DNA from: Owenweeksia sp963758205
Lineage (GTDB): Bacteria > Bacteroidota > Bacteroidia > Flavobacteriales > Schleiferiaceae
NCBI GenBank assembly: GCA_963758205.1
Contig: CAVWUM010000002.1
Coordinates: forward strand, 186,001-250,000
Direction of reading: 5' to 3'
DNA length: 64,000 bases
A program made the translations under genes and the position numbers. Of the stretch, positions 53,099-61,459 are shown piece after piece (the stretch's first letter is position 1; each line of letters starts with the position of its first letter). The notes below the pieces were generated by a model, which had not been told where the DNA came from, made no database searches, and was given only the letters and a program-made list of their open reading frames with translations.

Positions 53099-53563
53099 AT
53101 GAAATATCTGCTCTCAATACTCTCACTCATTATTATGGCTTCCTGTGGAAATACTAAAGATACAATGGCCAATGTGGATGGAACTGAAGAAGTAAAAGCT
53201 TCTACCCAGGAAGAAATGTATTGTGCAGATATTATTGAAATAGAGGAAGTGCCGGATACCGTAAACATGGCCTCCACCACTATACTCAGCTATAAAGAGT
53301 CAGAAGGTTGCGTATGTATAAAATACCAGTATAGTGGTTGTAAAAAAGGCAATGCCCTGCTAATGTTTGATGGCAATTTTCAGGAAGATACCCGCCCGGA
53401 TGTAAAAATGAAATTAGGAGTATTTGATGCCGGCCTTTGTGAAATGCTAATAACAGATAGCGCCTGTTTCAGCATGAAAAAAATGGGCTTACTCGGCAAT
53501 GAGGTAATTATTTACCTAAATGAGAGTAAGAATAACCTCCTTATCCGCTCCGAGCTGGATTAA
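53099..53563 (+). CDS. Small lipoprotein of unknown function
   Basis: 154 aa. Leader KYLLSILSLIIMASC with lipobox. The mature region contains several Cys (EGCVCIKYQYSGCKKG, AGLCEM, DSACFS) and beta-strand-rich sequence; it could be stabilised by disulfides. No recognised family. It begins directly after the protease stop (0 bp) and could be translated with it. Confidence 0.65.
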   Translation: MKYLLSILSLIIMASCGNTKDTMANVDGTEEVKASTQEEMYCADIIEIEEVPDTVNMASTTILSYKESEGCVCIKYQYSGCKKGNALLMFDGNFQEDTRPDVKMKLGVFDAGLCEMLITDSACFSMKKMGLLGNEVIIYLNESKNNLLIRSELD

Positions 53564-53564
53564 A

Positions 53565-53921
53565 TCAATACTGGCCGGTTCTCAACATTACAAGTGTGCA
53601 GGCTTCAATGGTTTCAATGCCATTTTTATTAAGTAATGTTTCCAGTTCGCGGTTTTCTGCACCAGGATTAAAAATTACCCGCTCAGGCTTAAGCTGCAAG
53701 AAGTAATCGTAATACTCCTCTTGGTTAAGTGCATTAAGATAAACAGTAATGGTATGAATATTTTCCAGATCAGGCTTACCTTCTAATATTTCCCAGTCCT
53801 CTACTTCCCGCGCTTTTCTGCCCAGGGCAACAACTTCATGATTGTAATCATTCAGCATTTTTACAGCCATGTATGAGTATCGTATCGGTTTGTGGCTTGC
53901 CCCTATTACCAAAGTCTTCAT
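53565..53921 (-). CDS. CoA-binding (YccU-like) domain protein
   Basis: 118 aa, single Rossmann-like CoA_binding domain: TLVIGASHKPIRYSYMAVKML at the N-terminus, VVALGRKAREVEDWEILEGKP, and the C-terminal VIFNPGAENRELETLLNKNGIET with an ACTLVML Cys. Members bind CoA or NAD and are of unknown reaction. Separate from both neighbours by strand. Confidence 0.85.
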   Translation of the reverse strand: MKTLVIGASHKPIRYSYMAVKMLNDYNHEVVALGRKAREVEDWEILEGKPDLENIHTITVYLNALNQEEYYDYFLQLKPERVIFNPGAENRELETLLNKNGIETIEACTLVMLRTGQY

Positions 53922-53949
53922 AGTTCCAAAAGTGTAGTGTTTAAAAATT

Positions 53950-53958
53950 TAGCTTTGC
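53950..53958 (+). promoter_or_regulatory. -7 promoter box TAGCTTTGC upstream of the ABC transporter operon
   Basis: Matches TAnnTTTGC, 15 nt before the ATG at 53974. Confidence 0.6.
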
Positions 53959-53973
53959 ACCACTCGAATCGTT

Positions 53974-54603
53974 ATGGCTGTAGCTACAAATAATCTTCAT
54001 TTTCAATACAACGATGGGCCGCTGATTAAGTTCCCTGACTTAGCTTTATCTAATACCGATAAGCAATTAATCCTGGGTCAATCCGGCAAAGGAAAAACAA
54101 CCTTTTTGCATTTGCTGGCCGGAATTCTAAAACCGGCTTCAGGCTCAATTAAACTGGATGATACGGACATTACCACTTTACGAAGCCGGGCACTTGATCG
54201 CTTCCGCGGGACAAATATCGGCCTCATCTTTCAACGCTCCTATTTTGTAAAGTCCCTTACGGTGAAGGATAACCTGCTGCTGGCTCAAAAACTGGCCGGT
54301 AAAAAAGAAGACCTTGGCCGGATTAGAGCTGTATTACAACAGATGGATGTGATGGATAAGTTGAATAAACTTCCAGGCAACCTAAGCGTGGGTGAGCAAC
54401 AAAGGGTTTCGATAGCACGTGCTGTAATTAATGAACCTACCGTAATACTGGCCGATGAACCTACTAGCGCCCTTGACGATTATAATGCGGAGCGGGTTGC
54501 ACAGCTGCTGGAAAACACAGCTCTTTCTTACGGGGCAAACCTTATTGTAGTTACCCACGATCAACGATTGAAAAAACGCTTTAAAAACGTGCTGGAGCTA
54601 TGA
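53974..54603 (+). CDS. ABC transporter ATP-binding protein (MacB/LolD type)
   Basis: 209 aa. Walker A GQSGKGKTT, Q-loop FQRSYF, signature NLSVGEQQR, Walker B VILADEPTSAL, H-loop VVTHD. Pairs with the FtsX-like permease encoded next (4-bp overlap). The four-gene operon continues with two CFFCG proteins. Confidence 0.92.
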   Translation: MAVATNNLHFQYNDGPLIKFPDLALSNTDKQLILGQSGKGKTTFLHLLAGILKPASGSIKLDDTDITTLRSRALDRFRGTNIGLIFQRSYFVKSLTVKDNLLLAQKLAGKKEDLGRIRAVLQQMDVMDKLNKLPGNLSVGEQQRVSIARAVINEPTVILADEPTSALDDYNAERVAQLLENTALSYGANLIVVTHDQRLKKRFKNVLEL

Positions 54604-55982
54604 ACATAGGTAAAATCAGCGTCCGCAATATTCGCTATAAACCCTTATCGGCATTTTTGAGCATTATGCTTTTAGCCTTTGGTGTAGGCATTATTATAAT
54701 GCTGATGGGCACAACGGAGCAACTCGAAAAGCAATTCACCAAAAATATCAAGGGTATTGATATGGTGGTTGGTGCCAAAGGCAGTCCGCTACAGCTTATA
54801 CTCAGCAGTGTCTATCAAATTGATGCTCCAACAGGTAATATCTCTTTACAGGAGTTTGAAAAACTTGCCAAAAATCCTTTGGTTGAAAAAGCCATCCCCC
54901 TTGCCTATGGCGATAATTATGAGGGCTACCGCATTATAGGAACCACCAAAGCTTACCCCAAACACTATGAGGCCGAACTGGCTGCCGGAAAGTGGTGGGG
55001 CAAAAGCGGTGAAGTTTCCATGGGTTCCAGGGCAGCGGAACTTACCGGAGCCCGATTAGGAACCAAATTCAGTGGGAGCCATGGCTTGATAAACGATATG
55101 GATCATCACGATCACTTTTCATATACCGTAGTTGGAGTTATGAAACCAACCGGTACAGTGCTCGATAAATTAATACTCACAGAGGTTTCGAGCGTTTGGG
55201 ATGTGCATGCCACCCATGGTGAAGAGCCTGCAGCACCCGCAAAAGATACTACCAACCTAACTTATCGAGATAGTAATAATGCGGTGGCGGAGGTAGTGAA
55301 GGGGGAAGGTGAAAGTGAAGGGGAACGGGAACGGGAAGGTGAAAGTGAAGGAGAACGGGAAGGTGAGGAAACACACCAGCATCATGCCGGGGAAGACCAT
55401 CATCATGCCGGGGAAGACCATCATCATGAGGATGAAAGCCGTGAGATTACTGCAGGTTTAATAAGCTTTCGTAGCCCAATGGGAAATTTAACCATCCCCC
55501 GTATGGTAAACCAAAATACCAACATGCAGGCGGCATTGCCTGCAATTGAGGTAAACCGTTTGTTTTCACTAATGGGTACCAGTGTAAAGATTTTGAGAAT
55601 ACTCGCCTTCCTGATTGTTTTCATTTCAGCGGTAAGCGTGTTCATTTCGCTTTACCAATCGCTTAAAGAGCGAAAGTTTGAACTCGCCCTAATGCGTACC
55701 ATGGGTGCCGGCAGCGGACAACTGTTTTTGATTGTACTTATTGAGGGTTTGGTAATAGCTACGTTGGGTTACCTATTTGGTTTATTGCTTGGTAAGGCTG
55801 CACTTTTCACCATTTCTCAAATGGCCGAGGGTGCCTACCAATATACATTGCAGATGAAGTGGTTGACGATGAACGAGGCTCTGCTATTACCCGCATCTCT
55901 GGGCATAGGTTTTGTAGCGGCAGTAATACCGGCCTTACAGGCGTACAGACTTAATATTTCAAAAGTTTTATCTGATGCTTAA
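54600..55982 (+). CDS. FtsX/MacB-like ABC permease with Glu/Arg- and His-rich repeat loop
   Basis: 460 aa. TM1 (~18-38), a MacB-like periplasmic domain, then three TM helices of the FtsX domain (~325-350, 375-405, 425-455). In the periplasmic domain, residues ~233-285 are low complexity: GEGESEGERE-type decapeptide repeats (30-bp unit, two copies from 55303) followed by HHAGEDH repeats (21-bp unit, two copies from 55383) and more His. The His/Glu cluster could bind metal ions at the mouth of the transporter. Neighbours suggest metal or lipoprotein traffic; the substrate is unknown. Confidence 0.87.
   Translation: MNIGKISVRNIRYKPLSAFLSIMLLAFGVGIIIMLMGTTEQLEKQFTKNIKGIDMVVGAKGSPLQLILSSVYQIDAPTGNISLQEFEKLAKNPLVEKAIPLAYGDNYEGYRIIGTTKAYPKHYEAELAAGKWWGKSGEVSMGSRAAELTGARLGTKFSGSHGLINDMDHHDHFSYTVVGVMKPTGTVLDKLILTEVSSVWDVHATHGEEPAAPAKDTTNLTYRDSNNAVAEVVKGEGESEGEREREGESEGEREGEETHQHHAGEDHHHAGEDHHHEDESREITAGLISFRSPMGNLTIPRMVNQNTNMQAALPAIEVNRLFSLMGTSVKILRILAFLIVFISAVSVFISLYQSLKERKFELALMRTMGAGSGQLFLIVLIEGLVIATLGYLFGLLLGKAALFTISQMAEGAYQYTLQMKWLTMNEALLLPASLGIGFVAAVIPALQAYRLNISKVLSDA
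55302..55440 (+). repeat. Tandem repeats inside the permease gene
   Basis: 30-bp unit starting gggaaggtgaaagtgaagg (55302 and 55332) and 21-bp unit catgccggggaagaccatca (55383 and 55404). Both keep the frame, so loop length can vary by replication slippage without breaking the gene. Confidence 0.8.
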
Positions 55983-56406
55983 ACACTTTACCTTATTAAT
56001 TGCCCTTTGCTGTGGTTTGACCGTTTCTGCGCAAAAACCATTGGTATGGCAATTATTAGGGATGACCACTTACCAAACTACCCCTTCTAAAGATGGTACT
56101 CTGGATTATATTCCTCAGTTCCCTTCCATATTAGAAACCAAATATGAAAATGAGGAGGTAGCCATTTCGGGTTACCTTATTCCTATTGATTTGGAAGCCG
56201 GAAAATATGCTCTATCTAAAAACCCATTTACCTCCTGCTTCTTCTGCGGAAACGCAGGGCCCGAAACCGTAATTGAACTACGGTTTGATAAAAAGCCCGG
56301 CCGTTTTGCAACTGATGAATATGTAATGATTAAAGGTATCTTCCAATTGAACCGCGATGGCAGCGGCCTGTTTTTTGTAATCAGAAATGCCGAAATTCAC
56401 GGATAA
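55975..56406 (+). CDS. Periplasmic DUF3299-like protein with CFFCGNAGPE motif (first copy)
   Basis: 143 aa. Signal peptide (KHFTLLIALCCGLTVSAQ). The mature part has VAISGYLIPIDLEAG, SCFFCGNAGPETVIEL and a final OB-like strand set. The CxFFCGxAGPE signature is shared with the next gene and with proteins annotated DUF3299. Cys pair plus metal-rich transporter neighbour suggest metal binding or redox; unproven. Overlaps the permease by 8 bp and the next gene by 1 bp. Confidence 0.75.
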   Translation: MLKHFTLLIALCCGLTVSAQKPLVWQLLGMTTYQTTPSKDGTLDYIPQFPSILETKYENEEVAISGYLIPIDLEAGKYALSKNPFTSCFFCGNAGPETVIELRFDKKPGRFATDEYVMIKGIFQLNRDGSGLFFVIRNAEIHG

Positions 56407-56858
56407 TGATAAAAGCACGTATTCTACTTTTTGCTGCACTACTTGCAGTTTCTTCATCTCTTATGGCTCAATCGGGCAATGCAAAGCTTATTGACTGGAA
56501 GTTTTTAGCCAAGGTGAAATTCGAGGATAAGTACTATCCTGAGTATGAAGCCTGGTACCTCTACCCTGTTTTTCCCGAAGAAATAAAAGCCCTGGACGGC
56601 AAGCAAGTAATCATAAAAGGATATATGATACCTATGGATGTGGAAGATGGCATGTTTGCCCTATCAGCCTACCCCTTCAGCAATTGCTTTTTTTGTGGCG
56701 GAGCCGGCCCCGAAAGTGTAATGACCATTAAGTTTAAAGGTAGTCATCGTAAGTACAAAACTGATGATGTGGTAACCATGGTGGGTACATTAAAACTCAA
56801 TAACTCTAATTTAGAGGAGTTTAATTATGTGCTTGAAAATGCTACTGAGGTGAAGTAA
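56406..56858 (+). CDS. Periplasmic DUF3299-like protein with CFFCGGAGPE motif (second copy)
   Basis: 150 aa, paralogue of the previous protein: signal peptide to SLMAQ, VIIKGYMIPMDVEDG, NCFFCGGAGPESVMTI, and a final strand. The tandem pair behind an ABC transporter could bind the same cargo in sequence. Last gene of the operon; two inverted-repeat elements follow. Confidence 0.75.
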   Translation: MIKARILLFAALLAVSSSLMAQSGNAKLIDWKFLAKVKFEDKYYPEYEAWYLYPVFPEEIKALDGKQVIIKGYMIPMDVEDGMFALSAYPFSNCFFCGGAGPESVMTIKFKGSHRKYKTDDVVTMVGTLKLNNSNLEEFNYVLENATEVK

Positions 56859-56860
56859 TA

Positions 56861-56981
56861 CCTCACCACAACCCCTCTCCTAAAGGAGAAGGGCCTTACA
56901 CACTAAAAAAAGAAAATAAATTTAAAATTGCCCTACGCCTGGTCATCCCTCTCCTGTAGGAGAGGGACAGAGGGAGAGGTA
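56861..56981. repeat. Pair of inverted CCCTCTCC palindromic elements
   Basis: CCCTCTCCTAAAGGAGAAGGG (imperfect, from 56873) and CCCTCTCCTGTAGGAGAGGG (56947-56966, perfect 9-bp arms) lie in the 150-bp gap. The flanking CTCACCACAACCC and its inverted counterpart GGGACAGAGGGAGAGG suggest two copies of a REP-like dispersed element, inverted relative to each other. They may also terminate the ABC operon. Confidence 0.6.
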
Positions 56982-57008
56982 TATTAATCGCACGAACAAC
57001 ACTCCAAA

Positions 57009-58007
57009 ATGAAAAAAACCGGAATAACACTGGTAATATTAGCGGTGCTTGCCTTGGGCTATTATATGGGTCCTGAGCCTAAAATACCAGAATACACACA
57101 AAGCTTTCCTGTATTGCCTATAGACCTTAATGAAGTAGAACCTTATGTAAATACCCGTGAAGCCAAAGTAGACCTGCGGGATGAGAACAACGCCAAGGTA
57201 GTTTGGGTGAATGATACGCCTGCTGTAACGGAGTACGTTTTTTTTTACCTGCATGGCTTTTCGGCCAGCCGTATGGAAGGTAATCCTGTACACCGCAACA
57301 TTGCCAAAAAATTTAACAGTAACCTTTACCTGGCGCGCCTTACAGGACACGGCCTTAAAAACAATCAGTTGGCCAACTTTACCGCTGAAGGCATTTGGGA
57401 ATCAGCTTTAGAGGAATTGGCCATTGCTGAAAAGTTGGGTAAAAAGGTAATTATCATTTCCACCTCTACTGGTGGTACACTGGCACTAAAAATGGCAGCT
57501 GATTTTCCCGACAAGGTGTATGCACTGATTAACCTCTCTCCAAATATTAAAATCAAAAATCCTGCGGCAGCATTATTAAACGACCCATGGGGGCTGCAAA
57601 TAGCACGTTTAGTCTATGGCGGTGAAAGCAGAGTTATTAAACACAAACAGCCTGAGGCTCCTCAGTATTGGGATACCATTTATCCGGCTGAAGCCACAGT
57701 GCAGCTGGAAGAGCTTTTAGAAACCACCATGGATGAATCCACGTTTGAAAAAATACAGTGCCCTGTTCTAAACCTCTATTATTATAAGGACGAAGAAAAC
57801 CAGGACCAAGTGGTGGATGTAAGTGTAATCCCTGAAATGCACGAGCAATTGGGCACCCCTGAAGATCAAAAACGCATAAAGGCTCTGACCACGCCTGGCG
57901 ATCACGTTATCGCCTCATGGGTAAAATCAAAGGATTATGAGGTGGTACAGGAAGAGATAGAAAGGTTTTGCGTAGATGTGTTGGGGATGAAACCAGGCAT
58001 GAAATGA
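57009..58007 (+). CDS. Membrane-anchored alpha/beta hydrolase
   Basis: 332 aa. One N-terminal hydrophobic segment (ITLVILAVLALGYYM), then the hydrolase fold: FYLHGFSASRMEG (oxyanion loop HGF), ARLTGHG, the nucleophile elbow IISTSTGGTLAL (S-T-S-T-G instead of G-x-S-x-G), and TPGDHVIASW with the C-terminal His. Likely an esterase or lipase acting on the periplasmic side; substrate unknown. Monocistronic. Confidence 0.82.
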   Translation: MKKTGITLVILAVLALGYYMGPEPKIPEYTQSFPVLPIDLNEVEPYVNTREAKVDLRDENNAKVVWVNDTPAVTEYVFFYLHGFSASRMEGNPVHRNIAKKFNSNLYLARLTGHGLKNNQLANFTAEGIWESALEELAIAEKLGKKVIIISTSTGGTLALKMAADFPDKVYALINLSPNIKIKNPAAALLNDPWGLQIARLVYGGESRVIKHKQPEAPQYWDTIYPAEATVQLEELLETTMDESTFEKIQCPVLNLYYYKDEENQDQVVDVSVIPEMHEQLGTPEDQKRIKALTTPGDHVIASWVKSKDYEVVQEEIERFCVDVLGMKPGMK

Positions 58008-58066
58008 ATCGGATGTCCGTTATCTAATTTCTAAAATCTAACGTCTAAAGTCTTGGATCAAAAAAT

Positions 58067-58075
58067 TACCTTCGC
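58067..58075 (+). promoter_or_regulatory. -7 promoter box TACCTTCGC upstream of batA
   Basis: TAnnTTCG variant ending 6 nt before the ATG at 58082; another near-leaderless start. Confidence 0.5.
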
Positions 58076-58081
58076 CACCCA

Positions 58082-60079
58082 ATGAAGTTTTTATACCCGC
58101 AATTTCTTTGGGCCCTTACAGCGCTCTCTATTCCGCTGCTCATCCACCTCTTTAATTTCAGGAGATATACCACCGTTTACTTTAGTAATATCCGCTTTTT
58201 GCAAAATGTGGTAAAGCAGTCAAAAGCTATAAACCGGCTCAGGCAATTACTCATTATGCTGGCGCGCATGCTGGCCCTGGCGGCACTAGTGATTGCTTTT
58301 GCCAACCCTTATTTTCCTTCAGAAATCAATGCAGTGGATACCGGTAATTATGCTGCCCTGTATATTGATAACTCCCCCAGCATGCTCAGTGGCGAAGACC
58401 AGAATTCACTTTTGGTGAAGGCCCGCAATCAGGCTGTGGAAATTATTAAGGGACTACCCGAAAATTACCGGGTGCAGATTTTAACCAATGATTTTCAGGG
58501 CAGGCAACAGCGCTATTACAATAAGCAGCAGGCCATTGATCTGGTGGATGCCATCACGCCCTCCTATGCTTTCCGCGAAAGCGGGGAAATTGTAAATAAA
58601 TTAAAGCAGGCCCAGGAAAAAGAGGGCAACACCACCCTTGAGGTCTTCTGGCTATCGGATTTTCAGAATACCGCTTTCGCGGAAGACATTAGCGCTGAGC
58701 AGGACTGGCAGCAAACCATAGTCCCTTTCCGTACTCAACAAAACCTGGGCAATATTGCTATTGACAGTGCCTGGTTTGACAGACCCATTCTTCAACCCGG
58801 TTTTGATCAGGAATTGCAGGTACAACTCAGCAATTCGGGTAGTGAGGATACACGCAAGGTGTCTATAAATCTTAGTCTGGATGGACAGCTACAGGGCGCC
58901 AAGGAAGTAGAGATACCCGCTGGCAGCAAGGCTACAACCACTTTTACCTTAAGGGTAGATGAAGCCAAAGCCTATAAAGGCGAAATTGCGGTGGATGCCG
59001 GAAATCCCTTTTTCGACAACAAATTTTTCTTCTCCTACAGTGTGGATCGCCCGTTTGATATTCTCCTTACGGGAGATGCCGGGTTTCGCCCAAAATTTGA
59101 AAAACTCTTTAGAGACAGCATTTACAATCTCAGTTATAATGAGCTGGACCGCCTGGATTATTCCACGCTCGGCAATTACGATTTAATAATACTTGATGCT
59201 CCCGAAAGTGTGCCGAGTGGGTTTACTCAGGCTGTTCGGGAAAATCTAAATGCCGGTAAAACCGTGGTTTTGATTCCCTCCGCCAACAATCCCGAAGCTA
59301 TAAATAACGTATTGGCAAACCTTCGTTTGCCCGCGCTGGGCGAAAAACGCCCTGGGGTAAATGCACTGGACATCAGCTATAAAGACCCGCACTTTAAAGG
59401 CGTATTCAGTAATACACCTGAAAAACCTTCTCTGCCCAAAATTGAAGAATATTACCAGTACAGCGTTTCAGTTGGCTATCCGCTCGTCACATTAGCCGAT
59501 GGCAGCCCCATGGTTAGCCGTATTCCGGTTTCAACAGGTACATTGCTTTTGGTTACCCACAACCTGGCTAAATCCAATTTTTCATCACACCCCATTTTTG
59601 TTCCTATTATGCTCAATGCGGCATTGTTTAGCCGCACCAGCTCTGCCCTTTATACCCTTTCGGGGAAGGCACAGGGCCCAACTTTCGTGGTGAATCAATC
59701 TGGCGAAAGCCCATTAAGCCTTACGGCAGATGGTCAGGAGCTTATTCCGCGACAGCGCAACCGCAACCAAACGGTAGAGCTTTATGACTTGCCAACCGAA
59801 CTGAAACCCGGCATATATGATGTTTCTAAAAACGGAACTCCTCAGGGCTTTTTAGCATTAAACCCGGCCCCGGCCGAAAGCCGCTGGAGCTTTTTGAGCG
59901 ATGAGGAAATTGCCGCAAAATTTGGTTTGGAAAGTAGCAACATTTTGCAGGCAGATGCAAAGGAATTGGGCTTTACCATTAGCCAGCGCTATAATGGCAC
60001 TTCACTTTGGAAATGGTTTTTGGCGGCAGCCTTACTATTTTTAGTGGTGGAAATCATTTTAATAAAACTGTGGAAATAA
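58082..60079 (+). CDS. BatA-like von Willebrand domain membrane protein
   Basis: 665 aa. The first 80 residues are the BatA N-terminal double-transmembrane domain (FLYPQFLWALTALSIPLLIHLF, then a second TM at ~60-78). A VWA-like domain begins ALYIDNSPSMLSG (MIDAS DxSxS-like). A long extracytoplasmic part follows, and a single TM closes the chain (KWFLAAALLFLVVEIILIKLW). Associated in Bacteroidota with the Bat locus, function unclear. It is followed 4 bp later by a dihydroorotase-like gene. Confidence 0.85.
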   Translation: MKFLYPQFLWALTALSIPLLIHLFNFRRYTTVYFSNIRFLQNVVKQSKAINRLRQLLIMLARMLALAALVIAFANPYFPSEINAVDTGNYAALYIDNSPSMLSGEDQNSLLVKARNQAVEIIKGLPENYRVQILTNDFQGRQQRYYNKQQAIDLVDAITPSYAFRESGEIVNKLKQAQEKEGNTTLEVFWLSDFQNTAFAEDISAEQDWQQTIVPFRTQQNLGNIAIDSAWFDRPILQPGFDQELQVQLSNSGSEDTRKVSINLSLDGQLQGAKEVEIPAGSKATTTFTLRVDEAKAYKGEIAVDAGNPFFDNKFFFSYSVDRPFDILLTGDAGFRPKFEKLFRDSIYNLSYNELDRLDYSTLGNYDLIILDAPESVPSGFTQAVRENLNAGKTVVLIPSANNPEAINNVLANLRLPALGEKRPGVNALDISYKDPHFKGVFSNTPEKPSLPKIEEYYQYSVSVGYPLVTLADGSPMVSRIPVSTGTLLLVTHNLAKSNFSSHPIFVPIMLNAALFSRTSSALYTLSGKAQGPTFVVNQSGESPLSLTADGQELIPRQRNRNQTVELYDLPTELKPGIYDVSKNGTPQGFLALNPAPAESRWSFLSDEEIAAKFGLESSNILQADAKELGFTISQRYNGTSLWKWFLAAALLFLVVEIILIKLWK

Positions 60080-60083
60080 CCCT

Positions 60084-61367
60084 ATGGAAACAACCAAGCT
60101 ACTGGTAATACAAGCCCGGATTATTGACCCCAACTCGCCTCATCATCTTACGATTAAGGATATCCTGATTGAAAACGATCAGGTGAAAGCCATCGCTGAT
60201 TCGCTTAGCGCAGATGAGGAAACCAAGGTTATTGAGCACAATAATTTGCATATCAGTCCGGGTTGGTTTGATTTGCGCGCCAACTTTTGTGATCCCGGCC
60301 ATGAGGAACGTGAGGATATTGAAAGCGGTATTCATGCAGCCATTTTTGGTGGATTTACCGCAGTGGGCATAAGTCCCGAAACTTCACCGGCCATTGATAG
60401 TAAAGCCGATATTGAATATATATACCAACAGGCAGAGGGCTACCCGGTAAGCCTTTATCCTTATGGTAGCCTGAGTAAAGGGCTTAAAGGCGAAGAGCTT
60501 AGTGAAATGTACGATATGTACGAGGCCGGAGCCGTGGCGTTTAGTCATGGAAAAAAACCGGTTACCAATGCTGCATTAATGAAACTCGCCCTCCTTTACG
60601 GGAAAAGCTTTGCGCCTCCGGTTCATGTTTTTGCTATGGATGAAAGCATTAGCCGTGGCGGGCAAATGCATGAAGGCGAAGTAAGCACTTACCTTGGCCT
60701 GAAAGGGATCCCCGAACTTGCTGAAGAAGTAGCCATGCTCCGTGATCTGCACCTTTCCACCTATGCCGAAAGTGGCATTCACTTTATGGCGGTATCATCG
60801 GCTACCGGTGTAAGTTTGTTGCAAAACGCACATGCTAATGGTACGCCCTTTACAGCAGATGTGGCTGTGGCCAACCTGCTGTTGACCGATGCCGAACTGG
60901 AGAATTACGATACCCGCTATAAAACCTTGCCTCCGCTTCGCTCAGAAACAGATCGCCTGGCATTGATTGAAGCGCTGAAGGAAGACTTAATACAGGTAAT
61001 TACCAGCGATCATAGCCCGGTGGATATTGAAAACAAAAAGTGCGAATTTGACCAGGCTGAATTTGGTGTTATTGGTTTGGAAACCCTTTTTGGTGCCTTG
61101 GGGACTCTGCAAAAGGATGGGTTGGAAATAGAAGACATTATCACCAAGATTGCTGTAAACCCCCGTAAAGTTTTAGGTATGGATGTACCCTCAGTCACCG
61201 AAGGCAGCTGGGCCGACTTTACCTTCTTTGATCCTGATGAAAAATGGACATTCACCAAAAAAGATATACAGAGCAAATCTCACAACTCACCCTTTATTGG
61301 CCGTGAATTACAAGGCAAAGCACTGGGTATTTTAAACAATGGGATATTGGTGTGGAGGGAGGATTGA
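60084..61367 (+). CDS. pyrC: Dihydroorotase-family protein lacking the HxH metal motif
   Basis: 427-aa amidohydrolase. The core matches dihydroorotase (SPGWFDLRANFCDPGHEEREDIESG split in two blocks, GGFTAVGISPETSP, TSDHSPVD). But the D-x-H-x-H zinc motif reads DLRAN, and the HxxD/HED block reads FAMDES: two metal-ligand positions are lost while the His of GIHFMAVSS and the Asp of TSDHSP remain. This fits the non-catalytic PyrC type that supports aspartate carbamoyltransferase in some bacteria, or a second DHOase group common in Bacteroidota. Enzyme activity should not be assumed. Confidence 0.83.
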   Translation: METTKLLVIQARIIDPNSPHHLTIKDILIENDQVKAIADSLSADEETKVIEHNNLHISPGWFDLRANFCDPGHEEREDIESGIHAAIFGGFTAVGISPETSPAIDSKADIEYIYQQAEGYPVSLYPYGSLSKGLKGEELSEMYDMYEAGAVAFSHGKKPVTNAALMKLALLYGKSFAPPVHVFAMDESISRGGQMHEGEVSTYLGLKGIPELAEEVAMLRDLHLSTYAESGIHFMAVSSATGVSLLQNAHANGTPFTADVAVANLLLTDAELENYDTRYKTLPPLRSETDRLALIEALKEDLIQVITSDHSPVDIENKKCEFDQAEFGVIGLETLFGALGTLQKDGLEIEDIITKIAVNPRKVLGMDVPSVTEGSWADFTFFDPDEKWTFTKKDIQSKSHNSPFIGRELQGKALGILNNGILVWRED

Positions 61368-61373
61368 GGCGTA

Positions 61374-61408
61374 CACTTCGACTATCGCTCAGTGTGACAA
61401 GGGTTAGG
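61374..61408 (+). repeat. Third, partial copy of the CTTCGACT...TCAGGGTGACA block
   Basis: CACTTCGACTATCGCTCAGT followed by GTGACAAGGGTTAGG resembles the core block at 1548-1580 and 3583-3610, so it is a dispersed element rather than specific to uvrB. Confidence 0.7.
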
Positions 61409-61459
61409 TGCTCAAAAATCTCCATACTAAATACTTAGTACTAACTACTTCCTATTAAA

